From positions 682,001-746,000 of the forward strand of contig NZ_CP117880.1 of the NCBI RefSeq assembly GCF_028736175.1: a DNA stretch of 64,000 nt, written 5' to 3'. Positions 17,542-27,248 of this stretch are shown here, one piece after another. Position numbers and translations under genes: made by a program. How positions within the stretch are numbered: the stretch's first letter is position 1; each line of letters opens with the position of its first letter. This DNA is from Sphingobacterium oryzagri (GTDB taxonomy: Bacteria > Bacteroidota > Bacteroidia > Sphingobacteriales > Sphingobacteriaceae). The notes beneath the pieces are model-generated. The model did no database searches. It had not been told where the DNA came from and saw only the letters and a program-made list of their open reading frames with translations.

Positions 17542-19620
17542 ATGAATATAATGCAAAAGTTACCCACCTTAACAACGAAGCAAAAAAGGATCGCTTTACT
17601 TAGCTGCGGTTCGCTACTGTTGCTCCTGTTGATTGGCTTGGGCGTTGGCTTGTCAGTACGCGGCAAAATGCTTGACAGGGCGATGGTGAAGGTGGAACGA
17701 ACCTTACTGGAGAAGTATCAGGTAAATTTTCGCGTGCGAGATTATCGATTTACCGGTCTTGCGACGGTAACATTTGACGATATACAAGTGATCCCGAAAG
17801 ATCGCGATACCTTGGCGCAGATCAAAAGTATGGCCGTCTCGGTACGGCTATGGCCACTGCTTTTTGGCGATGTCAAAATCGGGAATCTAGCGTTAAATGA
17901 CTCCTACGTAACCCTTGTAAAGCGCGACTCGGTGAGCAATTACGATTTTCTGTTCAAGAAAAGGCCGCAAGACAGTATCGCCAACGAAAAAAAAGGCGAA
18001 CAAAATTATGCGGCGTTGTTGGATGGACTCATCAGGCAAGTCTTTTTTAAGATTCCTCGTGACATGGACTTGGACAATTTTGAACTTTCCTATACTGATG
18101 ATAGTGTGCAGCAGCGTGTTCGACTGCCAAAAGCAGTGATCGATGCTGGCGATTTTGAAGCTAGCCTCTTCCTAAATGATCACGATGCGCAATGGAATCT
18201 GGCCGGTTATGTCAATTCTGATCGACAACAGCTGCGCGTAGAGGTTTCTTCCGAGCAGAAAAATGTAGAGCTGCCCTTTTTGCGGGGCAAGTTTGGTTTG
18301 GGCGTCAGCTTTGACAAGATCATGTTTAATCTTGACCGGGTGAAGCGCGAGAGCCAAGATTCGCTGACCTTGGCCGGTAAATGGGCTTTCGAAAATTTAA
18401 AAGTACAACATAGACGACTGTCGCTCGAACCGATCTTACTGCCTGAAGCAGCGGGTGAGGGGCAGATCAATATCGGTAAGTTAGCGGTGGAGGTTGATCC
18501 TTCGAGCACAATTCGCGTGAAGGAATTTGTCTTTCAACCGCAGGTTCGCTTTGTTACCAAGCCAAACAAAACCCTTCGCCTGGCCATACACACCGGAACG
18601 TTTGAAGCACAAAAATTATTTGATGCCATGCCGACTGGTTTATTTGAAACGGTGGATGGCATACAAGTGAGCGGAAAAATAGCGTATGATCTGGATTTTT
18701 CTGTAGACTTTGATAATCCAGATGCGCTTACTTTTGTTTCGGCTATGGACGATAAAGATCTGAAGGTCGTCAAATGGGGAAAGGCAAATGTAAGCGAAAT
18801 GAATGGCCCGTTTGTCTACAGAGCTTTTGAAGATACCGTTTTGATGCGCGAGATTATCGTGGGGCCGCAGAACCCGAAGTTTACGCCGCTAAGCCATGTC
18901 TCATCCATTTTGAAAAAGACGGTGCTGAATACGGAAGATCCGTATTTTTATGAGCACAACGGTTTTGAAGAGGAAGCGTTTAAGCTGTCTATCGCAACGA
19001 ACATTAAAGAAAAAGCATTTAAACGAGGGGCGAGTACCATATCCATGCAGCTGGTCAAGAATATCTTTCTGAATCGCAACAAGACCATGATGCGCAAGTT
19101 TGAAGAAATTGTTTTGGTGTGGCTGATTGAAGCGTCAAAGCAGGTAAGTAAAGATCGGATGTTTGAAGTATATTTGAATGTGATCGAATGGGGACGAAAT
19201 GTATACGGTATTAACGAAGCGTCGTCGTATTATTTCGGAAAAACGCCGGCTCAATTAACGATCGGAGAGAGTCTGTACCTGTCCAGCATTATTCCGCGGC
19301 CAAAGACGGGTTTGTCATCGTTTGATTATACTGGGCATCTGAAACCTTGGGTGCAACGGCATTTTAACACCTATGGCTACATCATGACGAAGCGTCAACA
19401 GCTAAATGATGAAGCAGTTCCGGCAGCTTACGGCTTTTATGACGTGGTTGTACAGCCAAGCTTACGGCCGCCAAGACCGAAGGGACTTGTCGATACGACT
19501 TTTATGGAAATCGACCCTGAGCAGGAAGCCATTATGAAAGAGTTGGAAGCGGATGAGGCGACCCGCAAAAGCCTGTTGGAAAAATTATTTGGTAAAGAGA
19601 AAAAAGAAGGAGAACAATAA
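17542..19620 (+). CDS. AsmA-like/GT51 peptidoglycan transglycosylase
   Basis: Probable glycan-strand polymerase using lipid II, anchored in the inner membrane and acting in the periplasm. It has 692 residues: cytoplasmic tail, one transmembrane helix at about 17-38 (LLSCGSLLLLLLIGLGVGL), a long beta-rich AsmA-like part at about 45-440 (YRFTGLATVTFDDIQV, FGDVKIGNLALNDSYVTLVK), then GT51. The catalytic Glu is in TEDPYFYEHNGFEEEAF near 466, and the second motif is KRGASTISMQLVKNIFLNRN near 493-512, followed by EVYLNVIEWGRNVYGI. There is no penicillin-binding transpeptidase domain. Typical monofunctional enzymes have only about 240 residues, so the large N-terminal part is notable. The HPRT gene follows by two bases. 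Confidence 0.88.
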   Translation: MNIMQKLPTLTTKQKRIALLSCGSLLLLLLIGLGVGLSVRGKMLDRAMVKVERTLLEKYQVNFRVRDYRFTGLATVTFDDIQVIPKDRDTLAQIKSMAVSVRLWPLLFGDVKIGNLALNDSYVTLVKRDSVSNYDFLFKKRPQDSIANEKKGEQNYAALLDGLIRQVFFKIPRDMDLDNFELSYTDDSVQQRVRLPKAVIDAGDFEASLFLNDHDAQWNLAGYVNSDRQQLRVEVSSEQKNVELPFLRGKFGLGVSFDKIMFNLDRVKRESQDSLTLAGKWAFENLKVQHRRLSLEPILLPEAAGEGQINIGKLAVEVDPSSTIRVKEFVFQPQVRFVTKPNKTLRLAIHTGTFEAQKLFDAMPTGLFETVDGIQVSGKIAYDLDFSVDFDNPDALTFVSAMDDKDLKVVKWGKANVSEMNGPFVYRAFEDTVLMREIIVGPQNPKFTPLSHVSSILKKTVLNTEDPYFYEHNGFEEEAFKLSIATNIKEKAFKRGASTISMQLVKNIFLNRNKTMMRKFEEIVLVWLIEASKQVSKDRMFEVYLNVIEWGRNVYGINEASSYYFGKTPAQLTIGESLYLSSIIPRPKTGLSSFDYTGHLKPWVQRHFNTYGYIMTKRQQLNDEAVPAAYGFYDVVVQPSLRPPRPKGLVDTTFMEIDPEQEAIMKELEADEATRKSLLEKLFGKEKKEGEQ

Positions 19621-19621
19621 C

Positions 19622-20170
19622 ATGAAACATATTCAGATCGATAACTTAAATTTTGAACTTTTTATCGATTATGAGCAGATAAAAAAACGCATCCGACTGA
19701 TGGGAATTGATATCAGCATGAAGTATAAAGACAAAAACCCGGTGTTTATCGGTGTGCTGAATGGCTGTTTCATGTTTATGGCCGATCTGATGAAAGAAGT
19801 GCATATGGCCTGCGAAGTCTCTTTTGTCAAATTATCTTCTTACCACGGTACAGCGCAAGATCAAATCAAAGAATTGTTGGGCGTGGGGATAGACCTTGCA
19901 GGACGTGAAGTGATTATCGTGGAAGATATTATTGACACGGGCAACTCGTTGCAGCACACGATCGAGGCGTTGGAACGCATGAATGTCGCCAGTATTGCGG
20001 TATGCGCGTTACTAATGAAGCCAGAATGCTTGAAACATACATTTGATAACATTACCTACGTCGGTTTTGAAATAGATCGTGAATTTGTTGTCGGCTACGG
20101 GCTCGACTATAATGGACAGTGCCGTAACCTCGCCGATATCTACAAAAATATTCCGCGTACAGATACCTAG
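19622..20170 (+). CDS. hpt: Hypoxanthine phosphoribosyltransferase
   Basis: Purine salvage enzyme converting hypoxanthine or guanine and PRPP to IMP or GMP in the cytoplasm. The 182-residue product begins MKHIQIDNLNFELFI; the ATG at 19622 lies one base after the stop of the transglycosylase gene, and a longer frame running back into that gene is not credible. The PRPP-binding loop IIVEDIIDTGNSL is at about 98-110, and the purine-side region FVVGYGLDYNGQCRNLADIY is near the end, as in bacterial HPRTs. Tight spacing implies co-transcription with the transglycosylase gene. Confidence 0.94.
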   Translation: MKHIQIDNLNFELFIDYEQIKKRIRLMGIDISMKYKDKNPVFIGVLNGCFMFMADLMKEVHMACEVSFVKLSSYHGTAQDQIKELLGVGIDLAGREVIIVEDIIDTGNSLQHTIEALERMNVASIAVCALLMKPECLKHTFDNITYVGFEIDREFVVGYGLDYNGQCRNLADIYKNIPRTDT

Positions 20171-20203
20171 TCATTGCCAACAACCGCGGTAACTGCTCTC
20201 AAA

Positions 20204-23197
20204 TTATCCTTCATCCTCGTTTGCCGGCAAGGCGTGTCTATAAAATAAGGTATACGGATCAGATGGATAAACAGTCGTTTCCGGCAGATGTTTAAATGGA
20301 ATATTTCGATCAAAGATTTCTTCCAGCGTACTGCGCAAGAATTGGACAAATTGCGCTTTCACAGCGCGCAGTTCTTCTCCCGCCAGCAACTCCTTGTTAC
20401 TGCTAAACAACGTGCCCTCTTCCCGCATTTTACGGGCAACGTATAAATGCGGTTCCAGATCTTGTGTTTGGGTTACGGTTTCAAATACGTAACTGTAGAA
20501 TAGCGTTTGCACCAAGGCCTTATTTGCCGTGTTTGCACAAAATACAACATCAAGATTTCGGAACAGCACGCTATCACCACCGGTTTTGTAGTCTACAATG
20601 CGCCGCTTAACCTGCCCATCTGCTGTAACGACCTCGTCTACGCGGTCAATAATCCCGAATAGACGTATGCTTTCTGTTTTACCATCAATATTGATTGGAA
20701 AATCCAGCGTATAATCTTCATCGTTTTCGAGCTCGATAATGCGAAATGCGCGGTAATTTTCGATGTCATAACTGAGGTACATCTTGATATATTCGGACGC
20801 GATTTTATGCATAATACGTTGCATGCTGTTGAGTTCGTCAAGCTCATGAAATTCCGTAAGATACTGCTGACCGATCTCCTGCACCAGCAGGCTGTCAATC
20901 TGTGGTATGCGATCGCGCAACACCTTGCTGTCCGTCCAGGTTGTTAAACCCTTGTAGGGCGTAAAAATGGTTTCCATCACCTGGTGAATCACCGTGCCCA
21001 GCCTATTCATCTCAAATTCCTGTGTAATGGTTGGCGGCTCCTTAATATCAGCTACGTGCTTAAGAAAAAATTGCAAAGGCGATTGCAAATAGGTCGTTAG
21101 GGCAGTGGCCGATAGTTTTTTACGCTGCTGCACAAATGAAGTCCACAATTTTTCCCAAACTTCGCCTTCCTTGGCAATCACCAAAGCCTCGCCTGGATCT
21201 TGAAAGCGAATCGGTTGCTGCTGAATATGCTGAATAAAGCGGAATTTGCTTTCAAACTGTAATTGCTTAACGAAGCGACTTTCTTCGCCGCTGCTGCTCT
21301 CCGAGACCAAACTATTGTAAAACACGTGCAAGCCCTCGCTGTATTGAAAATGCCGGTAAAACAGGTAAGCCGATAACGCGTCTTGGTTTTCCAAAATCGG
21401 CAGTCCATAAGCAATACGTAGACTATTAGGCAAAAACGTGGGCGAATTTGCTGTTTTTGGTAAAATGCCTTCGTTGGCGCCCAATATGTACACGCGATCA
21501 AAATTTAAACAGCGGCTCTCTAGTAAGCCCATAATCTGCAGCCCGTCTAATGGATCGCCCTCGATAGCCGAGTTGATGGGCGTGATGGCTTTGCGAATCA
21601 ATCCGATTTGAAAAAGAACCGATGTTGGCGCGATAGCGTCAATCCCCAATTGCAGTTGATGCAGTACTTTCTTTGTTTCTACTAAAAGATTGCTGTCTAT
21701 CTGACTGATGCGGTCTTGCTCGCCAATGGCCACCAATACGCTGTCCAAAAGATGCACCAACGTCGGGATAAGCTTTTGTTCTTTCGCGAGCGGACGGAAA
21801 AAATGGGGCAGTATGCTGCTGCTAATGCTGATATCGCTGATAGCGATTTCGAATAGTTGCTTTTCTGCCAATTCGTTGAGCAGCTTGGTACGTTCAGCGA
21901 CGGATATTTTGCTTAACGGATGGTTGACGAACGTCTCGATATGTTGAAAGCTGATCTTTTGCTTGCGGGCATGACTGATATCTTCCTGTACTTCGAGCCA
22001 AAGATCGATCAAACCGAATATGGGCGATTGCACCAGCGGATATCCCGTCGTGATATTCGGCTTAACATCGGGCAGGCTTTGTAAAAGTGGAACGAGCAAG
22101 CTTTCATCAGCCAATAGAATGGCCGATGTCTCGTTTCGATCCACTTCTTGTGCTTTCAGCACATCGTGCAAAAGCTTGGTTTGGCTGTTTTTGCCTGAAG
22201 CAGCATAAAGATGCACGTCAGTATGCCTATTTCCGATAACGTTGGTCGATTCGCCCAGCGCGTTATGCAACGCGTGGCGCTGGATATTGCGACGAATAAA
22301 CAAGCCCGCTTCTTGCTGTTGGTCATCGAGATAATACGCATCGGCGTCGAAATAAAATAAAGCGCCCAGCTCTTCCTGCCATTTCTTAAATAAGTAAACC
22401 TCCGCATTGTTTAACGCATTAAAACCGACGAAAAGAATACGCTTGTAACGCTTGGCAAAGTCAGGATTTGCCACCTTACCTTCCACGAGGTTGCGATAAA
22501 GCGTAGGGTAGTTTAACTGTTTTTCGCTTGCTAGTCGGTCTTTAAATCGCTTGTATAACGTTGGCAGTCGTCTCCACAGTTTAAGGAAGCGCTGTTGCAG
22601 GCCCGTATGGCCGGCAATACTGAAAGATTGCCAAAATTGCTTAATAAAGTGCTGCTGTTCTGCCGTGAAATGTTGGAAAGCCAAATCAATCTTGGTGCTG
22701 TCGTAAAGCTCCATGTAGATATGTTCAATATTGACAAGCTCGTAGTCTAGCTGACCAAAATCGCTTAAAATGATTTCAGCTATCGGATAAAACTCTTCCA
22801 ACGTTTCGGCTTCGGCACCCTCCTCAGCGAGCAGCGCATTGTGCAGCTCAAAAAGATAAAAAAACTGCGTCAGCTGGCTGACCTCACTCGCTTGCGTGGC
22901 TTGCTTGAAAAACTCCTGAATAGTGAAAAATTGAGGAGACCAGATCGCTTTGCCGTAAACTTCGGACAGATGTTTCTTTAAGTAGGTAATGGGCCGTTTA
23001 TTATTAAAAATAATGGCAACATCTGCCAGATCTTCCGAAAATCTGCTGTGGATATCTTCAGCAACTAAACGTAAAAAAGGTTTGTTTTTCAAAGTCAACA
23101 AGTTAAAGGTGTTAAAGCCAGGCAAGATTCCTTTTGCCAAGATAATGGTGGATGCTGAAGATAACGAAGCTGGCGGATCGACATCCTTGCCCGTCAT
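20204..23197 (-). CDS. PD-(D/E)XK nuclease, AddB-like subunit
   Basis: Likely the AddB-type partner of a helicase-nuclease that resects double-strand breaks for recombination. The product has 997 residues. The C-terminal nuclease domain is seen as IRLFGIIDRVDEV followed by KRRIVDYKTGGDSV at about 850-875, which is the PD-(D/E)XK core. The middle is an inactivated helicase-like region containing LDGLQIMGLLESRCLNFDRV and YILGANEGILPK, resembling the LxxLEARxLxFDxVxxxGLNEG segment of AddB proteins. It is translated just after the UvrD-type partner (four-base gap) and converges with hpt. Confidence 0.88.
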   Translation of the reverse strand: MTGKDVDPPASLSSASTIILAKGILPGFNTFNLLTLKNKPFLRLVAEDIHSRFSEDLADVAIIFNNKRPITYLKKHLSEVYGKAIWSPQFFTIQEFFKQATQASEVSQLTQFFYLFELHNALLAEEGAEAETLEEFYPIAEIILSDFGQLDYELVNIEHIYMELYDSTKIDLAFQHFTAEQQHFIKQFWQSFSIAGHTGLQQRFLKLWRRLPTLYKRFKDRLASEKQLNYPTLYRNLVEGKVANPDFAKRYKRILFVGFNALNNAEVYLFKKWQEELGALFYFDADAYYLDDQQQEAGLFIRRNIQRHALHNALGESTNVIGNRHTDVHLYAASGKNSQTKLLHDVLKAQEVDRNETSAILLADESLLVPLLQSLPDVKPNITTGYPLVQSPIFGLIDLWLEVQEDISHARKQKISFQHIETFVNHPLSKISVAERTKLLNELAEKQLFEIAISDISISSSILPHFFRPLAKEQKLIPTLVHLLDSVLVAIGEQDRISQIDSNLLVETKKVLHQLQLGIDAIAPTSVLFQIGLIRKAITPINSAIEGDPLDGLQIMGLLESRCLNFDRVYILGANEGILPKTANSPTFLPNSLRIAYGLPILENQDALSAYLFYRHFQYSEGLHVFYNSLVSESSSGEESRFVKQLQFESKFRFIQHIQQQPIRFQDPGEALVIAKEGEVWEKLWTSFVQQRKKLSATALTTYLQSPLQFFLKHVADIKEPPTITQEFEMNRLGTVIHQVMETIFTPYKGLTTWTDSKVLRDRIPQIDSLLVQEIGQQYLTEFHELDELNSMQRIMHKIASEYIKMYLSYDIENYRAFRIIELENDEDYTLDFPINIDGKTESIRLFGIIDRVDEVVTADGQVKRRIVDYKTGGDSVLFRNLDVVFCANTANKALVQTLFYSYVFETVTQTQDLEPHLYVARKMREEGTLFSSNKELLAGEELRAVKAQFVQFLRSTLEEIFDRNIPFKHLPETTVYPSDPYTLFYRHALPANEDEG

Positions 23198-23201
23198 AAC
23201 A

Positions 23202-26200
23202 TTAGCGAACCTCCATCAATTCGTTAATTTTCGCGTAATAAAGATAGCCCCGCACGTTGGCATAGCCAAGATTACGCAAGGCGGTTTTGTAACTTTCTAC
23301 CTGCCACTGATGATCGGCATAATCGCCTTTGGTAAATTTAAAATCAAGCACGATCGTTTCCGCGGCATTGGTAAATACCTTGTCTGGTCGAATCGTTTCG
23401 CCACTTTCCAGGATAATGCTCGCTTCATTCCATATTTTGTAGTCACCGTTAAGCCATTGGCTAATCTGCGGATGCTGCCATATCCGATGAATTTCCGCCA
23501 AAATAAAAGGTCGGTCATCAGGCGTTAATATACCTTGCTCGATCAAAGCGTCAACCGCCGGTTCGATTTGCTGCTCAGCGGCTATATCAGACATGATTTC
23601 ATGCGCTAAAATGCCATATTGTGCGGCTTTTTCGAGCATCAGGATATTGTTGATGCTGCGTTTGGTCGACTTATTAAATGCTTTTTGCAACTCGTGTGAT
23701 ACCGGATAAGCCGATAACGCGATCGTACGTTCTGTTTCCGTATCAGCCTGGTCGAAAAGCGTAGGTGCAACGGTTTCTACAGGTTTCGAAGCCGGAACGA
23801 TGTGATCTTCGGTTAGCATATTTCCCTCCAGCTTAAATGGCGCATCTGCACGACGTAACACGTCAAAAAGAAGATCACTGATGTATTCTTTTTTTATGTC
23901 AAATCCAGTGATTTCGCCGGTCTTCTTATCAACCGTTTCTTTAAATGAAGGTGCCAGGATATAAATATGCTGGATGGCGCGCGTCGTCGCTACGTAAAAC
24001 GTATTGAGCGCATCCATATAATTGAAAAGCATTTCTTCGTAATACTGCTTGAAGAAAATAGAGTTGCCTACACTGCTATTATATTTTACCGGAATCTTGC
24101 CCAAGGCGTGAAATGGTGTTTCCAAGGTGTCGATCCAAAAGTCGCCGTTTAACTTCCCGTCCAAATCCCACGAACAAAACGGCAGCATAACAACATCGTA
24201 GGCCAAGCCTTTTGATTTATGGATCGTCGTGACTTCGATGGCATCGACCTTTCCATTAGATGGAAGCGCGGCGTTTTGGCCATCTTCCTCCCAATATTGT
24301 AGAAATTGGCTTATACCACGCTCGCCTGCAGCGGAGAAGTTCGAAATCATATCTTTAAAAGCCAAGATGTAAGGTAAATGTATGTTACCTTCGTTGTGCA
24401 AATCGTAGATTTCGATAAGCTGCTCGATAAGATGCACCAATGGTGCTTGCAATAAGCGATCCCATTGCTCGATGAGCGCATCAGGCAAAACACCTTGTAG
24501 TGACTTCGCCGTATTTTCTTTGAATGTTAACCAATATGCCGGATCTATGGCCTGGTTATTTTTGATAAGTTGATACAGGTAGGCCATTTTTGCCCGGTGG
24601 ATGACATGTTTGTCCGAGCTGTATACAAAAGCTTTTAACGTTTCCAATAAGAGCAGGATGGCATCATTACCGGCTAAAGATAATGCGTCGCCGGAGATCA
24701 CTTCAAAATCTAATCCTTGCGCATTTTTATAATCCATCAATTGTTGGATAACCTGTCGCGCTTGCGCATTGCTTCTGACCAGGATACCGATTTGTCTAGC
24801 CGTATACCGGCCACTGGAGAGCCAGCTTCCGATTTTCTCGGCCAGGCGTTGAAGCGACTCCTCAATGACCTGATTTCTGCGCCAGCGCCCGTCATCTACC
24901 GGTAAATAAGCGATCTCAATCGAACCAAGCTCTTCGCTGTTCGCTAATCGATGCGCGGGTATCTGTTGCGTGCTGTTGGCATAAGCTTTTATCAGCATCG
25001 TGCTGTTGCCAGAATCCAACCACCACTGGCGATATTCGTCTTGCAAGTTTTCCATCACCTTATCGTTGAGCACCTCCTGCAGCAGCTGCGGAATGCTGCT
25101 AAACAAATAATTGTTTAGCTTGATGATCTGCGGAAAACTTCGAAAATTCGTGTCTAACGATCCATTTTCGATAAATTGGCTGCTATTTTCTGAAGCAAGG
25201 TGAAAAGCCTGTCCCACCTGTTCTTCCACCTGTTGTAGCAAAATACGCCAGTCGCCGTTGCGCCAGCGGTAGATACTTTGCTTTACGTCGCCTACGATCA
25301 AGTGCTCGCTAAGCTCTTGTTTGGCATGGCCCAGCGCATTGATGAGTAACGGGCTGTAGTTTTTCCACTGAATACGCGAAGTGTCCTGAAATTCATCAAA
25401 TAGAAAATACTGATATCGGTTGCCAATTTTTTCCCAAATAAACGTAGGATCCTGATGCTCGTCTAATCCTAATTTGTTCAATAAAATCTGGGAGTCGGAT
25501 ATCAGTTGGGCGCCGTTTTCCTTTCGCCATTGACGTAGCAGATCGCTCATTTCCTTCAACAAGCGAAGGTAATATAGGTTTTGCTGTACAGCTTGATACG
25601 CGATAAAGGTTGGGAATAATCGATACAATTCCGCGAATTGCGTTAAGATCGGCAACAAGGCTGTGCGCACATCTTCGCGCACGGTTTTGTCCGTCAGCGT
25701 AAAGGCGTCTTCGTTGTCGGCAATTTCCAAAAAGCGATCAAAAATTTTTTGCAGGCCGCTGGATGTTTCTTTTTGTACGTTGGCACTTACCTTACTGGCC
25801 GCAAGAAGCTTGTTGCGCGATTTACCTTTGAGTTCATCAGCCGATAATTGAAACGTGCGAAAGGTTTGCGTAAACGCGTCGATTAACTGGCTTAAGGTGT
25901 CAAGAAAAAATTTGCTTTTATCCTGTACATCCTGATTTAGTAAAGAAAACAACTCATGCGGATTGGCAACGGTAAGATAAGCATTAAACTCCTGAAAGTT
26001 TTCGGTAAAGATCAGTCCGGCCAAACTCAGCAATTGCTGTCGGTAATTCCAGTTCTCGTTGTTCGCAATTTTCTGCTCCGCAAAATCCATGATCCAGGCC
26101 AGCAAATCTGGTCGATCGTCTAACAGTTGATTAAGCATAATCGACAGTTCCTGCTTGACCTTGCTGGTGTTCATCTCTATTTTGTAGGCAGCGTCGAGAT

Positions 26201-26591
26201 TAAGTTCGTAGGTAAAGCTGCGAATCACTTTTTGCGAAAATCCATCAATGGTGCTGATGGTAAAATGCCCGTAATTGTGCAATATCTTACGATATACCTG
26301 GTAAGCTTTTTCTTGCAATTCCTGCGCTGTCCATTGCGCAGATTGCTGCAAAAGAAGCTGACGAAAGTCGTTGATTTTCCGGCTGCTATCGCCAATAGCT
26401 AATCCATGAAGCACGCTCAGAATGCGTTCCTTCATCTCGGCGGTCGCTTTATTGGTAAACGTTACGGCGAGGATTTCCCGGTAACTATTTTCGTTCGCCA
26501 ATAGCAGCGTAATGTAGTGCAACGTCAAGCTAAAGGTTTTACCAGAGCCCGCCGAAGCTTTTAATATTTTCAAAGGAGCAACCGCATTCAT
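23202..26591 (-). CDS. UvrD-type helicase-nuclease, AddA-like subunit
   Basis: ATP-dependent DNA helicase with a C-terminal nuclease, 1129 residues, probably acting with the following AddB-like protein in double-strand break processing. Walker A is LKASAGSGKTFSLTLHY at about 9-25; motif II is YFLFDEFQDTSRIQWKN; later motifs include VGDVKQSIYRWRNGD, DTNFRSFPQII and VTTIHKSKGLAYDVVMLP. The last domain carries IRPDKVFTNAAETIVLDFKF, a PD-(D/E)XK nuclease core (Asp and DFK). The start MNAVAPLKILKAS fits the family. Both subunits form an operon; RecBCD-type genes are not seen here. Confidence 0.9.
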   Translation of the reverse strand: MNAVAPLKILKASAGSGKTFSLTLHYITLLLANENSYREILAVTFTNKATAEMKERILSVLHGLAIGDSSRKINDFRQLLLQQSAQWTAQELQEKAYQVYRKILHNYGHFTISTIDGFSQKVIRSFTYELNLDAAYKIEMNTSKVKQELSIMLNQLLDDRPDLLAWIMDFAEQKIANNENWNYRQQLLSLAGLIFTENFQEFNAYLTVANPHELFSLLNQDVQDKSKFFLDTLSQLIDAFTQTFRTFQLSADELKGKSRNKLLAASKVSANVQKETSSGLQKIFDRFLEIADNEDAFTLTDKTVREDVRTALLPILTQFAELYRLFPTFIAYQAVQQNLYYLRLLKEMSDLLRQWRKENGAQLISDSQILLNKLGLDEHQDPTFIWEKIGNRYQYFLFDEFQDTSRIQWKNYSPLLINALGHAKQELSEHLIVGDVKQSIYRWRNGDWRILLQQVEEQVGQAFHLASENSSQFIENGSLDTNFRSFPQIIKLNNYLFSSIPQLLQEVLNDKVMENLQDEYRQWWLDSGNSTMLIKAYANSTQQIPAHRLANSEELGSIEIAYLPVDDGRWRRNQVIEESLQRLAEKIGSWLSSGRYTARQIGILVRSNAQARQVIQQLMDYKNAQGLDFEVISGDALSLAGNDAILLLLETLKAFVYSSDKHVIHRAKMAYLYQLIKNNQAIDPAYWLTFKENTAKSLQGVLPDALIEQWDRLLQAPLVHLIEQLIEIYDLHNEGNIHLPYILAFKDMISNFSAAGERGISQFLQYWEEDGQNAALPSNGKVDAIEVTTIHKSKGLAYDVVMLPFCSWDLDGKLNGDFWIDTLETPFHALGKIPVKYNSSVGNSIFFKQYYEEMLFNYMDALNTFYVATTRAIQHIYILAPSFKETVDKKTGEITGFDIKKEYISDLLFDVLRRADAPFKLEGNMLTEDHIVPASKPVETVAPTLFDQADTETERTIALSAYPVSHELQKAFNKSTKRSINNILMLEKAAQYGILAHEIMSDIAAEQQIEPAVDALIEQGILTPDDRPFILAEIHRIWQHPQISQWLNGDYKIWNEASIILESGETIRPDKVFTNAAETIVLDFKFTKGDYADHQWQVESYKTALRNLGYANVRGYLYYAKINELMEVR

Positions 26592-26765
26592 AGTATGAAA
26601 GTAAATATTAAAATGTGAAATGAAAAACGGAAACCCGCAGAATTTAGTTGCCTGTCGCTATTGTGCAGAAGAAAATCATTTTTGCAGCGCAGATCTAAGG
26701 ATATGTATTATTTACTTTAATACGCTGAATACTTGCTTTTACCATGTGATTAGGTTTATGTATCG

Positions 26766-27183
26766 TTTACTTTTTAATTATTGACTTAGCCACATACGTT
26801 TTCCCTTTTTAACTTCTTGAAGGTTAGCTTTTAGTAGATTACTCTATTAATGTGTTTTTACTTTTTAATTATTGACTTAGCCACATACGTTTTCCTTTTT
26901 AACTTCTTGAAGCTTAGCTTTTAGCATATCACTCCATTAAAGTGTTTTTACTTTTTAATTTTACCTTTTTAATTTTTGGCTTAGCCACATACGTTTTCCT
27001 TTTTAACTTCTTGAAGGTTAGCTTTTAGCATATCACTGCATTCATGTGTTTTTACTTTTTAATTTTACTTTTTAATTATCGACTTAGCCACATACGTTTT
27101 CCTTTTTAACTTCTTGAAGGTTAGCTTTTAGCATATCACTGCATTCATGTGTTTTTACTTTTTAATTTTACCTTTTTAATTAT
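26766..27183 (+). repeat. Four tandem ~100-bp AT-rich repeats upstream of rpsP
   Basis: The segment CTTAGCCACATACGTTTTCC begins near-identical units at 26785, 26876, 26980 and 27083 (periods 91, 104 and 103 bases). Each continues with TTTTTAACTTCTTGAAGGTT, AGCTTTTAG, a variable stretch and TGTGTTTTTACTTTTTAATT. The two downstream units are the most alike, which suggests recent duplication. The array ends where the rpsP -7 element begins, so the last unit's tail supplies the upstream promoter region. No coding potential is seen. The interval 26592-26765 before it is AT-rich with degenerate traces of the same sequence. Confidence 0.85.
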
Positions 27184-27191
27184 TATCTTTG
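27184..27191 (+). promoter_or_regulatory. -7 promoter element of rpsP
   Basis: TATCTTTG is an exact match to the Bacteroidota -7 consensus TAnnTTTG. No clean TTTG is seen at -33; a T-rich tract from the last tandem repeat occupies that place. The leader would be about 52 bases. Confidence 0.6.
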
Positions 27192-27192
27192 C

Positions 27193-27220
27193 ATCCCCTC
27201 TTGCATGAAGCTCGGGGGAT
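27193..27220 (+). promoter_or_regulatory. Leader hairpin of rpsP
   Basis: ATCCCC at 27193-27198 pairs with GGGGAT at 27215-27220, with an inner CTT/AAG pairing. It lies at the 5' end of the predicted mRNA and could be a stability element or a target of ribosomal-protein autoregulation (inference). Confidence 0.4.
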
Positions 27221-27248
27221 ATGTTGAATACATAACAAACAAAAAAAC

